DNA of 64,000 bases from CAWBRT01 sp963832365 (GCA_963832365.1 CAWHUL010000003.1:1-64000), one strand, 5' to 3'; counted from the stretch's first letter, positions 54,401 through 64,000 are shown. Numbers and translations: made by a program. Notes: generated by a model not told the origin, from the letters alone.

Positions 54401-57400
54401 GCGTTGCCGAAATCGGCAGGGTAGTGGTATCGAATGTAGCCGCAAAGCTCCCGCCGATGATCGGCGCCGACATTGAAACGCTGTTGATGGTAATCGTCAT
54501 CGTCTCATTGTCGTGCGGGTGCACCATGCCGGCTGCAATCGTTCCCGACAAGGCAATCGACGTGGTCCCGCCTTCGATGGTCTGTGAAGCCGACTTGGTG
54601 AGCGTCGGCGTGAGCAGCCACGTCGTGACCTTGCGAACACGGTGGCCGCCGTCTCTGCCGACATAGCGGTCGTAGCTGGCAATGTAGATGTTGTCGAATG
54701 CATCCAGCATCACGCCCCCTATGCCAGTGTTGAGTCTCGCGCTGGTGGCCGGGCAACCATCGCCGATGTCGTTCGTTGCGCCGCTGCATACCGGCGTCGT
54801 ATTGACACTGTTTGGGACCATGTTGCCGGTGATGCCGGCCACGGCGGTGACAATGTTCGTCGTCGCACTCGCCGAGCGTACCAGGCTATAACCCGTCCTG
54901 TCGCCGCCGTTGCCATACGACTCGGACCAGTAGAGGTTATTCGAGCTATCGGTCGCAAGGGTTGCGGCATATAACCGGTCACCGACGGCCGGACAACCGT
55001 CGCCGAAATAGTCAGTCTCGGCTCCATTACAATACGAGCTAGCTCCGCTTCTTGCGCCTGCTACGAGGGAGTATGAGCCGGTCGCCGGATCGAGCTTGTA
55101 GACAACGTTCCCAGAGGTGTTATTGGCGAAATAGACATAGCCGCCGCGATCCACCGCCACGGCATTTGCATAATACTGGATGGAATCTGGCCCAGAGCAC
55201 CAATTCGCCTCACTGCCTGTCGCGCAGCCAGCCAGGGTGCGGATTATCCCCCCGGAGATCACGCGCACCAGCCCCGCAGCGCTGATATACATGTCCCCGG
55301 TCGCACCCATCGCCATACCCACGTAGGAACCATTATTACCAGGGAAAAGAAATGCTTGGGTGGCGGGACAGCCATCCCCTACCGAGTCAGTCTTGCCGCT
55401 GCATATGTCTGCTGCGGTTCCCCAAGTGCCCACGCCGGCAAAGTGGGTGAGCGCGTGTGTCGCCGCATCCACCTTGAAGATCATTTGGTTGTGGTATTCA
55501 AAGATGTATAGGTTGCCGGCGCCATCCACCACCACGCTCGTCGGATTGTACAAACTCACGGAGGTGGCCGCCCGGCCTTCGGGGCCGAAATACCATCCGC
55601 CGCCGCCGTCGCCCGCCACCGTGTAGATATTGCCCGGGGTGCGGCCATTGCAAAATGCTCCGCTACTCACTACGCAGACGACGCGGACGCGGGAGTTACT
55701 CATATCGGCGATATAGATGTTGCCGGCGCTATCGAGCGCCGACCCGCCCGGAAAGTTCAACTGCGCATTGATCGCCGGGCCGCCGTCGCCGCTGAAGCCT
55801 GCAAATCCGGTACCCACAATCGTCGTAATAACACCTGTATGGGCGTGCTGGCCCATGGCAACCTGCTCGCTAGCCGTGGCCGGGGCAAGCCCCGGACTCG
55901 ACGCCGTGTAGGTATAGGTGTCCGGCGTCGGCAGCGGCACGGCCGACAGATCGAAATTCACCAGCCCGTTGACCGCATTCGCCGAGTAGGTCTGTGAATA
56001 CCCGCCCAAATATCCGCTCAGCCCGGTGACGGTCAGGGTTACCGCCGCGCTCGATCCACTTACCACGGAGCCTTGGCTATCTTTGATTGCTAATACCACC
56101 GTCCCGGCATTGCCGCCCACCGACAGCACGGCTGGCGGAGCTGCGAGGAACGCGAGCCAGGGGCCAACATTGGCGGAACAGGAGGCGGTGGTGCCGCCGT
56201 TCGAACCCGTGCAGCTCCAGGTCCAGGGGTTTGAACCGCCGCCGGCGACCGCCGAAGCGGTATTGTCAGCCGCGCAGAGATCGGTCGACGGAGCTGGGTT
56301 GAAGCTCCCGCCGTTGGCCGTGCCGCAAGCGCCGTTAGCTATAACCTGGAAAAAATTAGCCCCGCCCAGCTTCACGATTTGGCTATTGACGATGTCCGCA
56401 ATGTAAGCGCTTCCCGCTCCATCCACGGCGATTTTCCTGGGAGTCAAAGGAGTGACGCCGGTAATCACCTGCTCTTGCGCCTGGCCGGGAGCCACTTTCC
56501 ACAGACTACCGTCGGTGACGTAGACATTCCCGACTCCATCCACCGCCACGCCCGAGGCCTGATTGCTCCCCGTCCACACCTTCGTCCGCGCCCCGCCGGG
56601 CGTAATCTTCCACACATAGTTGTTTGCGTCGCAAAACCCTGGTAAGCATTCGTTGTGGGTGTCCGAGACGTAGATATGACCGTCTCCGTCCACGGCAATG
56701 GCCCCAACAAGGAAGTCGAAACTATCGGCAACGGTCGACTGGCCGCCGTCCGGCGCGACCTTTAACACAGACTCAGTATTTTGGTCGGTAATGTAGAGGT
56801 TTCCATCTCCATCCACCGCCACACCGTGGGGATCCAGGCTAGTCGTGGGAGCGATTTGCGTCTTTGTCCCGCCCGGCGTGACCTTCCATACGCTACCGGG
56901 TACGCTATCGGTTGCGGAAACTGCGACATAAACGTTCCCCGCTCCATCCACCGCCACGCCTACGGGATAGTTGAAACCACCCGCCAGGAGTGTCAACCCG
57001 GCAAAGCCCGGACCCAGTTGTCGCAAAGCGCCGTTGCCACTACCGGTGCCCGGATCCAAGACGTAGGTATACCCGGCTGCATCCACCGCCACGCCCATAG
57101 GTTGAAACGAAAAACCGGCCGCCGACGAGGCCGGCGGGACGGTCGGCAATGGTCCGACGCCGACGCCCTGAATGTAGGTGGTGGCGAGCACCGCGCCGCC
57201 AGTGTCCTTGAACACCACCGCGCCCATGCGCAAGCCGGGATAGGCAGGCGTGAAGTTCAAATCCACCGTGCAGCTTTCGCCCGAGGAATACGTCCTCGCG
57301 GTACAGGTGCCACCGATACTCGTGAAGTCCAGGCCCGTACGCCCCTGCGTGACCACTGCCACCGCGCCTACGGCGGTAGATCGATCGAAGCTGTAGCTGA

Positions 57401-57549
57401 TCGTAGTGCTGGCGCCATTGCCCACGGTTATCGCGTTGAAGTTCGGCGCCCACGATGGCGACCTGTGCAGAACTTGGTAGCGCGGTTAAAAGAATGATGG
57501 CGAGGACAAGACAGACATAGGCCGAAAGGCGAAGGCTTGTGGTGTGCAT
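51459..57549 (-). CDS. Giant secreted NHL/Ig-like/WSC protein
   Basis: About 2029 aa after joining a short N-terminal frame (MHTTSLRLSAYVCLVLAIIL, signal cleaved near SSAQ) to the long frame by removing one extra base near 57455. Order: N-terminal HYDIN-like domain; NHL repeats (about residues 100-385, units like GVAVDGDGNLYITD); an Ig-like block (about 440-530); a second NHL propeller (about 535-940); Ig-like Big_3 and MBG-type domains (DNQTMIYGSVMPPLTYMV); a second Big_3 interrupted by a WSC domain (53625-53888, eight Cys); a further Ig-like domain; then five choice-of-anchor D repeats (51460-52980) with motif CTFTVTFTPT. Such proteins are secreted and probably bind glycans or other cells. 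No catalytic site is visible. Own transcription unit. Confidence 0.8.
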
Positions 57550-58149
57550 TGTTCGCTCCACTCCCTCGACCCTGCGAGCTGACCTTGGGAGCCTGGATTC
57601 GTTTCCCGGAACAAATTCTAAGTTCCTGGATTGTGATTAATTACCAGCAACTCCGCAAGGCATGAAGGTGGTGTTGGCGTTGATAAAACATTCCAGAGTG
57701 ATGTCGTTCCCTTTTGGGCGTTCTCAGGCGTGAAGCCCGCAAGGCAGCAGGTTGGGGATGAGTAGGGGGATGAAAAAACTGGTCACGGAAGCGGAAGGCC
57801 CAATAGCATCGCAAGACTACTCAACCGGGCACGTCAGGTCGGCACCTCGGCCGCAAATCTTTCCCGGGCGGGGCTCGAAAATAGCTATTGCGCCATCGCG
57901 CAAACCGAGCTATTTATATTCCACTCGCATGAAGCTGCTGCCCATCCACGTCTTTTCCGGCTTCACCTGAATGTAGTTTGCTTGCCGTCAGTTTGGCGTC
58001 GCCACAGCCTGATTCATAAATTGCTTTGAAGCGCCGCGGGCCTTAGCCCGGGTGGAATGAGCCGTTTCCTCCCGTCGATTTATGAAACGAGTCTCTAAGA
58101 AGCACCGCCGCCGGGCCTCTCCTGGCGCGAATTAAGTAAGGAGCAAGCT
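57550..58149. other. Intergenic region with a long inverted repeat
   Basis: About 600 bases without a convincing gene. TTCATAAAT (58013-58021) pairs with ATTTATGAA (58078-58086), enclosing GGGC/GCCC arms, a possible dispersed repeat or regulatory stem. AAGGAG just before 58150 belongs to the next gene. Confidence 0.45.
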
Positions 58150-59232
58150 ATGCTGGTGTTGGCAACCGGAATCGTCTTCGGGCTGGGAGCCGTTCTCCTG
58201 GTGATCGCCGGGAATCCTGGCAACTATGGTTTTTGTGCCGCCTGTCAGCTTCGTGATATTGCCGGAGCGCTTCATATCCAATCGGTCGCCACGCTTCAGT
58301 ACGCGCGCCCGGAGATTCTGGGCTGGGTGCTCGGCGCTTTTGCCATGGCAAGATTTCGCGGCGAATTCCGCTCGCGAGGCGGTGCCAGTCCGGTTACGCG
58401 CTTCATTCTGGGGATGGCAATGATGATCGGCGCGCTCGTCTTTCTGGGATGCCCACTGCGAGGACTTCTGCGTCTTGCCGGCGGTGACTTGAACGGCCTG
58501 ACCGGTTTGGTCGGGTTTGTCGCCGGCGTCGGGGCCGGAATCGTCTTCCTTAGGCGCGGTTACAGCCTGGGAAAATCGAGTCCGCACGGCGGAGCCGTGT
58601 CGGCTTCCGGCTATGGTCTGCCGCTGATTGCGTTGCTGCTTTTCCTTGCCGTTGCCCTCCGGCTCCCCATGCTGGCCTTCAGCAAACAGGGTCCCGGCGC
58701 TATGCACGCTCCGGTCCTGATCAGCCTGGTCGCGGGACTCGCTGCCGGATTGCTCGCGCAACGTTCCCGGCTGTGCATGAGCGGCGGAATCCGCGATTTC
58801 TTCCTGACGAGCAACACTCATCTCCTGCGAATCTATGCCGTCATCTTCCTCGTGGCAGTGGCGGGAAATCTTTATCTTGGTTTATTCAAACTGGGGTTCC
58901 GCGCTCAGCCTCTGGCGCATACGATGCACCTGTGGAATTTTCTCGGTCTGTTCCTGGTTGGCTTGGCGGCGACACTGGCCGGTGGATGTCCTCTCCGCCA
59001 GTTGATCTCATCCGGTGAAGGCAGTACGGATGCCGCATGGTGCGTGCTTGGCATGTTGGCCGGCGCGGGACTCGCCCACCGTTTGAATGCCGCAGGAGCC
59101 CCTGCCGGCGTCGGCATCAACGGGCAAATCGCGGTCATCGTTGGCATCGTCGCTACGGCGGCGATTGGCCTGGCTCTATGCAAACGGCAAGTAGAGTTAG
59201 CCAGCAGCGCGGCAGCCGGACAGAGTTCATAG
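58150..59232 (+). CDS. yedE: YedE-family putative selenium transporter
   Basis: About 360 aa, start ATG after AAGGAG. Eight to ten membrane helices with YeeE/YedE signatures: NPGNYGFCAACQLRD, FLGCPLRGLLRLAGGDLNGL, QRSRLCMSGGIRDFFL and LAGGCPLRQLISSGEGSTDA. The two GCPLRQL-type segments and the FCAAC cysteines define a thiosulfate/selenium-related permease; the YedE subtype is associated with selenium metabolism genes. Consistent with the tRNA-Sec fragment elsewhere in the window. No TusA-like gene follows. Confidence 0.85.
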   Translation: MLVLATGIVFGLGAVLLVIAGNPGNYGFCAACQLRDIAGALHIQSVATLQYARPEILGWVLGAFAMARFRGEFRSRGGASPVTRFILGMAMMIGALVFLGCPLRGLLRLAGGDLNGLTGLVGFVAGVGAGIVFLRRGYSLGKSSPHGGAVSASGYGLPLIALLLFLAVALRLPMLAFSKQGPGAMHAPVLISLVAGLAAGLLAQRSRLCMSGGIRDFFLTSNTHLLRIYAVIFLVAVAGNLYLGLFKLGFRAQPLAHTMHLWNFLGLFLVGLAATLAGGCPLRQLISSGEGSTDAAWCVLGMLAGAGLAHRLNAAGAPAGVGINGQIAVIVGIVATAAIGLALCKRQVELASSAAAGQSS

Positions 59233-59271
59233 ACCGTGCCTCGCAGCCGGTTGTGAAGCAGCTTGTCGGCT

Positions 59272-59868
59272 TTACCGCGTCAGCACCTTCAGTGCCTCGC
59301 GGAAGATCTCGTCAAAGGTCTTCTGTGCGCCGGTCCCGGCGACTTTCTCCACGGCTTTTTCCGACTGCGGGCGCTGGTAGCCCAGATTGACCAGGGCCGA
59401 GAGCACGTCATCGGCTATGGCGTTCGGCGGCGGCGGCGCAATGGCGCTGGTCCGCAGCTCTTCGAGTTTTTCGCGCAGCTCCAGCACCATGCGTTCGGCG
59501 GTTTTCTTGCCGATGCCCGGAACCTTGGTCAGCCGCGCTATGTCTCCCGCGCGAATCGCGCCGATGAGGTCGCCCACCGGCATGCCACTCAGGATGGTGA
59601 CGGCCAGCTTCGGGCCTATGCCGCTAACGGTCATCAGCTTTTCAAACAGACGCTTCTCTTCGGGGCGCAGAAAGCCAAAGAGTGATATCTGGTCTTCGCG
59701 CACGTGGGTGTGGATGTGCAGCGCGACCTCTTGCCCGGCTTCCGCCAGTTCGGAGAAGGTCGGCACCGTAATGGTGATCTCATAGCCCACGCCGCCAACG
59801 TCGACGATGGCCTGATTCGGATGCTTGATAAGCAGACGGCCGCGAATGTGCGCAATCATCGACTGCAT
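59272..59868 (-). CDS. ruvA: Holliday junction helicase subunit RuvA
   Basis: About 198 aa. OB-fold domain (MIAHIRGRLLIKHPNQAIVD, GYEITI), two helix-hairpin-helix motifs (LMTVSGIGPKLAVTILSGMP, LTKVPGIGKKTAERMVLELR) and the C-terminal RuvB-binding domain (ALVNLGYQRPQSEKAVEKV). Full length and unbroken. Confidence 0.95.
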   Translation of the reverse strand: MQSMIAHIRGRLLIKHPNQAIVDVGGVGYEITITVPTFSELAEAGQEVALHIHTHVREDQISLFGFLRPEEKRLFEKLMTVSGIGPKLAVTILSGMPVGDLIGAIRAGDIARLTKVPGIGKKTAERMVLELREKLEELRTSAIAPPPPNAIADDVLSALVNLGYQRPQSEKAVEKVAGTGAQKTFDEIFREALKVLTR

Positions 59869-59944
59869 TGTAGACCAGTTTTGCGAAAGCTAGAGCGGAT
59901 TTAGAGTTGGTGTATCCCGGTGACTGCGATGGTCGTCTTCGGGT

Positions 59945-59971
59945 GTCATGCTGAACGAAGTGAAGCATCCC
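59945..59971. repeat. GTCATGCTGAACG-type short repeat
   Basis: Reads GTCATGCTGAACGAAG then TGAAGCATCC. It resembles GTCATCCTGAGCGCAGC at 63033, a recurrent motif of acidobacterial genomes. Confidence 0.4.
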
Positions 59972-60049
59972 AGCACAGTTCGAAGCTGAGGTACAGCCGA
60001 AGGGTTTCATTGGAAAGCTCACACGGAGCCGGGAAAGACCGAACCTGCC

Positions 60050-60787
60050 CTACTGCCGGCGGCGGTAGAAGATGTTGAACTCGAACCCTGGGGGTGGGGG
60101 AAACAGTTCGGCCACTTTGCGCAGCCGCTCCGCCATGGCATTCGGCACCAGCAGCGGATAATCACGCTCGCGCAGCTCGTAGTAATCCACGTCAAGAAAC
60201 AGCGAGAGCATGTAGATGGCAATGGCGTCGGCAAAAACCGTCTCGAAGTACTCGTTCTTTGCCTTGTCCGCATCGGGTGCGGTGGAGTTGGCGATCTTAC
60301 GCAGCTCGTGCGCGTCCAGGCTGGTTTCGCCCTTCACCTTTTCCTGCACCTGCTTCCAGGCAAGGTCGCCGAACTCCTGCGAGAAACCGGCGTGCTCGAC
60401 GAAGCTGTGCGCCACGTTGATATAGAACTCGAAGGCCACGGAAAAGCGATCGTCCATCAGGCGGGTGGAGATGAAGACGCACTCGGCGCCGCCCAGTGTG
60501 AGGTTGCGATGGCAAACCGCCTGATCGCTGAGCGCGATGTCGTAGCGGTCCGCGATCACCGTCTCGTCGCCCTGCGCCACCGCGAGCGGCACAAAGTAGA
60601 AGGCTTTCTTCTGCAGGGCCGCGGCGGCCGCCTGAGGTACGCAGGCGATCATGCGCTCGGCATCGGAGCCCAGCAGGTTCGTCTGCCCGCTAACGGCGTA
60701 GCAGATTCCATTGGAGGCTTGCTGTACCGGAGAGTTCCTGATGATCTCCGCCGGAGAATGCGTCGTGGCCGTAGCAGTCTGTGTCAT
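60050..60787 (-). CDS. Conserved hypothetical protein
   Basis: About 245 aa, probable start MTQTATATTHSPAEI at 60787. It looks soluble. Distinct stretches: CYAVSGQTNLLGSDAERMIA, ALQKKAFYFVPLAVAQGDE, CHRNLTLGGAECVFISTRLM and FADAIAIYMLSLFLDVDYYE. It ends FNIFYRRRQ. No domain identified. It lies between ruvA and thrS on the same strand. Length and composition suggest a real gene. Confidence 0.55.
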   Translation of the reverse strand: MTQTATATTHSPAEIIRNSPVQQASNGICYAVSGQTNLLGSDAERMIACVPQAAAAALQKKAFYFVPLAVAQGDETVIADRYDIALSDQAVCHRNLTLGGAECVFISTRLMDDRFSVAFEFYINVAHSFVEHAGFSQEFGDLAWKQVQEKVKGETSLDAHELRKIANSTAPDADKAKNEYFETVFADAIAIYMLSLFLDVDYYELRERDYPLLVPNAMAERLRKVAELFPPPPGFEFNIFYRRRQ

Positions 60788-60916
60788 TGGCTGGGAAATG
60801 GACCTGGCGTTCCCGGCGAGCACGTTCGTTCCCGGACCCGGCGGAGCGCCCTAGACTCCTATCGTAGCAGAAGGTCTATGCGGCTGGTTGTAAGCTGTTC
60901 AGCTCCCAACGCGCCT

Positions 60917-62891
60917 TCACTCCAGTCCGGCGCTGCGGGTTTCCATCAGCCGTTTCACCCGGGCGGCAAAGTCGGCGGTCGCCACCAAGCCCTCCGCCTT
61001 GTCCTGGCCGCGCACTCGCACGTTGACCTGCCCGCTCTCCTGTTCCTTGTCGCCGACCACCAGAATGAACGGAACCTTTTGCATGGCGTGCTCGCGGATT
61101 TTGGCGTTCATCTTCTCGTTGCGGGCGTCGACCTCCACCCGCGCGCCGATGGCTTTCAGCTCCGCCCGCACCTTGTTGGCATAGTCAACGTGGCGTTCGG
61201 CGATGGGCACAATCTCCACCTGCGTCGGCGAGAGCCACAGCGGGAAGGCCCCGGCATAGTGCTCGATGAGCACACCGAAGAAGCGCTCGACTGAGCCGTA
61301 AAGCGCACGATGCACCATCAGCGGCTGATGGCGCTGTCCATCCTCGCCCACGTATTCGAGCCCGAAGCGTTGCGGCAAGTTGAAGTCGAACTGCACGGTC
61401 GAAAGCTGCCAGAGCCGCCCGATGGCATCCACCAGCTTGATGTCGATCTTAGGCCCGTAGAATGCGGCTTCGCCGGGAATGAACTTATAGGGAATACCCC
61501 GCTCGCCGAGCACTTTCTTCAGCGAGCTCTGTGCCATCTCCCATTGCTCTTCGCTTCCCACGTAGTGGCTGCGGTCGTTGGGGTCCCACGCAGAGAGCTC
61601 GACCTGGAACTCGGAAAACCCATAAGCGTCGAGCACGGCCTTGGCAAAATCGATGCAGCCGATGACCTCTTCTTCGATCTGGTCCGGCCGGCAAAAAATA
61701 TGAGCGTCATCCTGGGTAAAACCCCGCACGCGCAGCAGTCCGTGCATCACGCCCGAACGCTCGTAGCGGTAGACGGTGCCCAACTCGCCCAGGCGTACCG
61801 GCAGGTCGCGATAGGAGCGAAGCTGATCCTTGTAAATCAGGATGTGGAAGGGGCAATTCATGGGCTTCATGCGGTATTCCGCATCGTCCAGCTTGATCGG
61901 GGTGTACATGTTCTCGGCGTAGAAGCCCTCGTGTCCGGAGGTCTGCCAGAGTTGGACGCGCGCCACGTGCGGCGTGTGCACCAGCGAGTAGCCCCGCTTC
62001 AGATACTCCTCGCGCATCCAGTCTTCCATCTCCTTGCGAATGATGCCGCCCTTGGGATGCCAGAAGATGAGCCCCGGTCCGGCGAGTTCCTGAATGGAGA
62101 ACAGGTCGAGCTGCTTGCCGAGCAAGCGATGGTCGCGCCGCTTGGCTTCTTCCATCTTGTGCATGTGCTCTTCAAGATCCTTCTTGCTGAAGAAAGAAGT
62201 CCCGTAGATGCGCTGCAGTTGCGGATTTTCTTCCTTGCCGAGCCAGTAGGCGCCGGCAATGTTCAGCAGCTTGAAGGCCTTGATCTTTCCGGTCGAGGGA
62301 ATGTGCGGGCCGCGGCAGAAGTCGACAAACTTGCCGGTCTTGTAGAGCGAAATCTTCTCGTCGGGCTTGGTGAATTCTTCAATGAAGTGGCACTTCATGA
62401 AATCGCCCTCGGCCTTGAAACGAGTCAAGCCCTCCTCGCGCGGCAGAAACTCACGCGCGTAGGGCTCGTTGCGCCCGACGAGCTCCTGCATCTTCTTTTC
62501 GATCTTCTCCATGTCCTCGGGCGTAAACGGCGTGGGTCGATAGAAGTCGTAAAAGAAACCGTTCTCAGTCGCCGGCCCGTGCCCAAGCTTGGTCTCGGGA
62601 AAAAGTTCAAGCACGGCGGCAGCCATCAAGTGCGCCGAGGAATGCCGGTACACCTGGAGCGCCTCGGGATCGCGATCGGTGAGCAGGCGCAGGCGGGTGT
62701 CGCGCTCCATCGGCCGGGTCAGATCGGTCAGATCGCCGTCTCCATCGGCCTGGCTCGATCGGCGCGGTGCGGGCGACCAGCGCGGCATCGGCCAGCCGCG
62801 GCGAAATCGAGCGGGCGATCTCCAAAGGAGTGGTGCCCTGGGGAACTTGCTGAACACTGCCATCGGGTAGCTGAACTTTAATGTCAGACAT
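60917..62891 (-). CDS. thrS: Threonyl-tRNA synthetase (frameshifted)
   Basis: Joined length is about 657 aa. ATG 62891 (MSDIKVQLPDGSVQQVPQGT) follows GGAG and starts the TGS domain. One extra base near 62753 shifts into the main frame at ADGDGDLTDLTRPMERDTRL. Then come the editing domain with HSSAHLMAAAVLELFP, the class II core (MKPMNCPFHILIYKDQLRSY with zinc Cys; RVRGFTQDDAHIFCRPDQIE; LMVHRALYGSVERFFGVLIE) and the anticodon-binding domain (IREHAMQKVPFILVVGDKEQ). Essential gene, so the shift is almost surely a sequence error. Confidence 0.92.
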
Positions 62892-63262
62892 GAAATGAAC
62901 TCCGGTCGCGCCTACAATGCGCAATCCTAGTGAATGCAGATAGAAAGATTGAGTTTAAAGACTACGGCGGGGAGGGTCAAACGATGGTGTGGTGTCCCGG
63001 AAATTCCCGCATAACAAGAAACATCCTGTGATGTCATCCTGAGCGCAGCGAAGGATCCCTGGCGAGCGTCTTACTCCGCGCGACTCCGGGCCTTTTGATG
63101 AAATCCATGCGGCTGCACATTAGCCCCCGCAGTGTTGGGATTCTTCGCTCCCTCTTGGTCGCTCAGAATGACACCTAGACACCTATTGTCGGGTGCCCCA
63201 CGTCCCGCCCCTCTTTTGGGCTGACGTGTGGTAGTTGTTTGTTCCCCGTAGCCCCAGCCGGG
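62892..63262. other. Intergenic region with dispersed repeats
   Basis: No gene. Contains GTCATCCTGAGCG (63033-63045) facing CGCTCAGAATGAC (63160-63172), the two ends of a long imperfect palindrome. It also contains the GGTGCCCCA hairpin at 63191-63231. Confidence 0.5.
63191..63231. repeat. GGTGCCCCA-type palindromic repeat
   Basis: CCCCACGT (63196-63203) pairs with ACGTGTGG, with inner GCCC/GGGC around CTCTTTT. A near copy of 35231-35272. Confidence 0.6.
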
Positions 63263-63604
63263 TCATCCTTGCCGATCTGCATCGGCGCGGTCGACAAGCG
63301 TATTCGTCCTAGTACTCACCGCGTCTTTGACGCCGCGAAAAATATTCCACACCAAGGCGCACGCGCCACTCGCCAGCGCGAGAGGAGCCGCCGCATAGCG
63401 GTAGGCATTCGCCATGTCGGGCTGCACATGATGCACGGCTCCGAGCACGACCGTGGCGATGATTCCCAACAGCAGACCCACACCCATGCCCAGCGCGGTA
63501 AACAATATTGTGAACAGCACGGTCCGAAATGAAACCATGATGAGCCGCACGTACCATTTTGGACGAGGATGAACCGGCGCACGATTTTCCACTCGAAGTG
63601 CCAT
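63263..63604 (-). CDS. Small membrane protein
   Basis: About 113 aa, start MALRVENRAPVHPRPKWYVR (63604; no clear ribosome binding site). Two or three helices: LIMVSFRTVLFTILFTALGM and GVGLLLGIIATVVLGAVHHV, then AAAPLALASGACALVWNI, with a charged tail. No family assigned. Sits between thrS and tilS, transcribed away from tilS. Confidence 0.5.
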   Translation of the reverse strand: MALRVENRAPVHPRPKWYVRLIMVSFRTVLFTILFTALGMGVGLLLGIIATVVLGAVHHVQPDMANAYRYAAAPLALASGACALVWNIFRGVKDAVSTRTNTLVDRADADRQG

Positions 63605-63722
63605 ACTGAACACGATTTTAGTCCAGATCAGCGGAAGTTATTCAAGGACGTAGCCGGACTTTTGGCGGTAATTTCGCGGCAACCGACTGTGCTGGCCGCG
63701 AGGATCGATTTACCATGGTGGC

Positions 63723-64000
63723 GTGCTGAAAAGCGTCCAAGCTTTCATCGCCAGCCATGACCTGCTGCGCGCCGGCGAGCGCGTGGCGGTAGCCGTCTCC
63801 GGCGGGGCCGATTCGGTCGCCCTGCTTCGTCTGCTGCTGGAGCTGCGGCAGGAATTGGGCATCGTCGTCTCGGTGGCGCATGTCAACCACCAACTACGTG
63901 GCGCCGATGCCGAGCAGGACGCCGCATTCGTCGCCGAGCTGGCCGAGCGCCACGGGCTGGAATTTCATTTGGCCACGCGCGACGTTGGCGCCTACGCCGC
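63723..64000 (+). CDS. tilS: tRNA(Ile)-lysidine synthetase, 5' part
   Basis: Open frame from GTG 63723 running off the window end. Translates VLKSVQAFIASHDLLRAGER, with PP-loop VAVSGGADSVALLRLLLEL and VAHVNHQLRGADAEQDAAFV, the hallmark of TilS. Modifies C34 of tRNA-Ile(CAU) to lysidine so that it reads AUA. Only about 92 codons lie inside the window. Confidence 0.85.
   Translation, partial: MLKSVQAFIASHDLLRAGERVAVAVSGGADSVALLRLLLELRQELGIVVSVAHVNHQLRGADAEQDAAFVAELAERHGLEFHLATRDVGAYA

Noticed and set aside
147..62753. Programmed frameshifting or UGA recoding as the cause of the broken genes
   Set aside because: The break points share no slippery motif or common structure, no in-frame UGA explains them, and unrelated housekeeping genes are hit. 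Sequence error is simpler. The IS5-type transposase is the exception.
61310..62881. Plus-strand open frame of 523 codons antisense to thrS
   Set aside because: Shadow frame; the minus strand carries all threonyl-tRNA synthetase motifs.
1..64000. CRISPR array, prophage or biosynthetic cluster
   Set aside because: No regularly spaced direct repeats, no cas genes, no phage structural genes and no synthase modules were seen.

Overview
The window looks like a chromosomal piece of an Acidobacteriota (Terriglobia-type) genome. Supporting signs are moderately high G+C, DUF3300/DUF2950 secreted proteins, a TonB-ExbB-ExbD-ExbD block, a giant NHL/Ig-like/choice-of-anchor-D secreted protein, and many short palindromic repeats of a kind often seen in this phylum. 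The assignment is inferred from gene content only.

Layout. (1) Positions 1-14478 are accessory DNA: a frameshifted winged-helix gene, a LamG lipoprotein, orphan membrane proteins, gene fragments, an IS5-type element (5519-6412), a DUF4239 protein, a four-gene secreted-protein cluster (8630-12114) and an IS1182-type element (12536-14081). It ends in the 3' half of a tRNA-Sec gene (14412-14478). This half gene is joined to a 151-bp sequence whose other copy lies at 3006-3156. The simplest reading is one or two integrative elements inserted in the anticodon loop of selC. (2) 14503-24860 is backbone metabolism: alcohol dehydrogenase, MOSC protein, AmpG-like transporter, D-2-hydroxyacid dehydrogenase, RidA, LarE, a DsbA-like lipoprotein, a parvulin-like foldase, and BCCP with biotin carboxylase. 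(3) 25066-33759 is a long minus-strand block of envelope energy and export genes: TPR lipoprotein, ExbD, ExbD, ExbB, TonB, then SecF, SecD, YajC and Tgt. (4) 33819-39426 holds a HigBA toxin-antitoxin pair with a compact promoter/operator, a HAD hydrolase, a bactofilin, RNase R and YggX. (5) 39676-41659 holds tRNA-Pro(GGG). A serine-recombinase C-terminus, fused to an unrelated membrane protein, reads antisense into this tRNA, which suggests an old integration remnant. (6) 41769-51310 holds a Pal-like lipoprotein, two adjacent CLC channel/antiporter genes, a hybrid histidine kinase and small secreted proteins. (7) 51459-57549 is one giant secreted protein of about 2029 aa with a WSC domain nested inside an Ig-like domain. 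(8) 58150-64000 holds a YedE-like putative selenium transporter, RuvA, a conserved unknown, ThrS, a small membrane protein and the start of TilS.

Seven otherwise intact genes, including the normally essential thrS and also rnr, need a one-base frame correction, six of them by removing one base. This looks more like systematic consensus error than real decay, so such genes are reported as single joined reading frames. The tRNA-Sec remnant and the YedE-like protein together suggest that the organism uses selenium.
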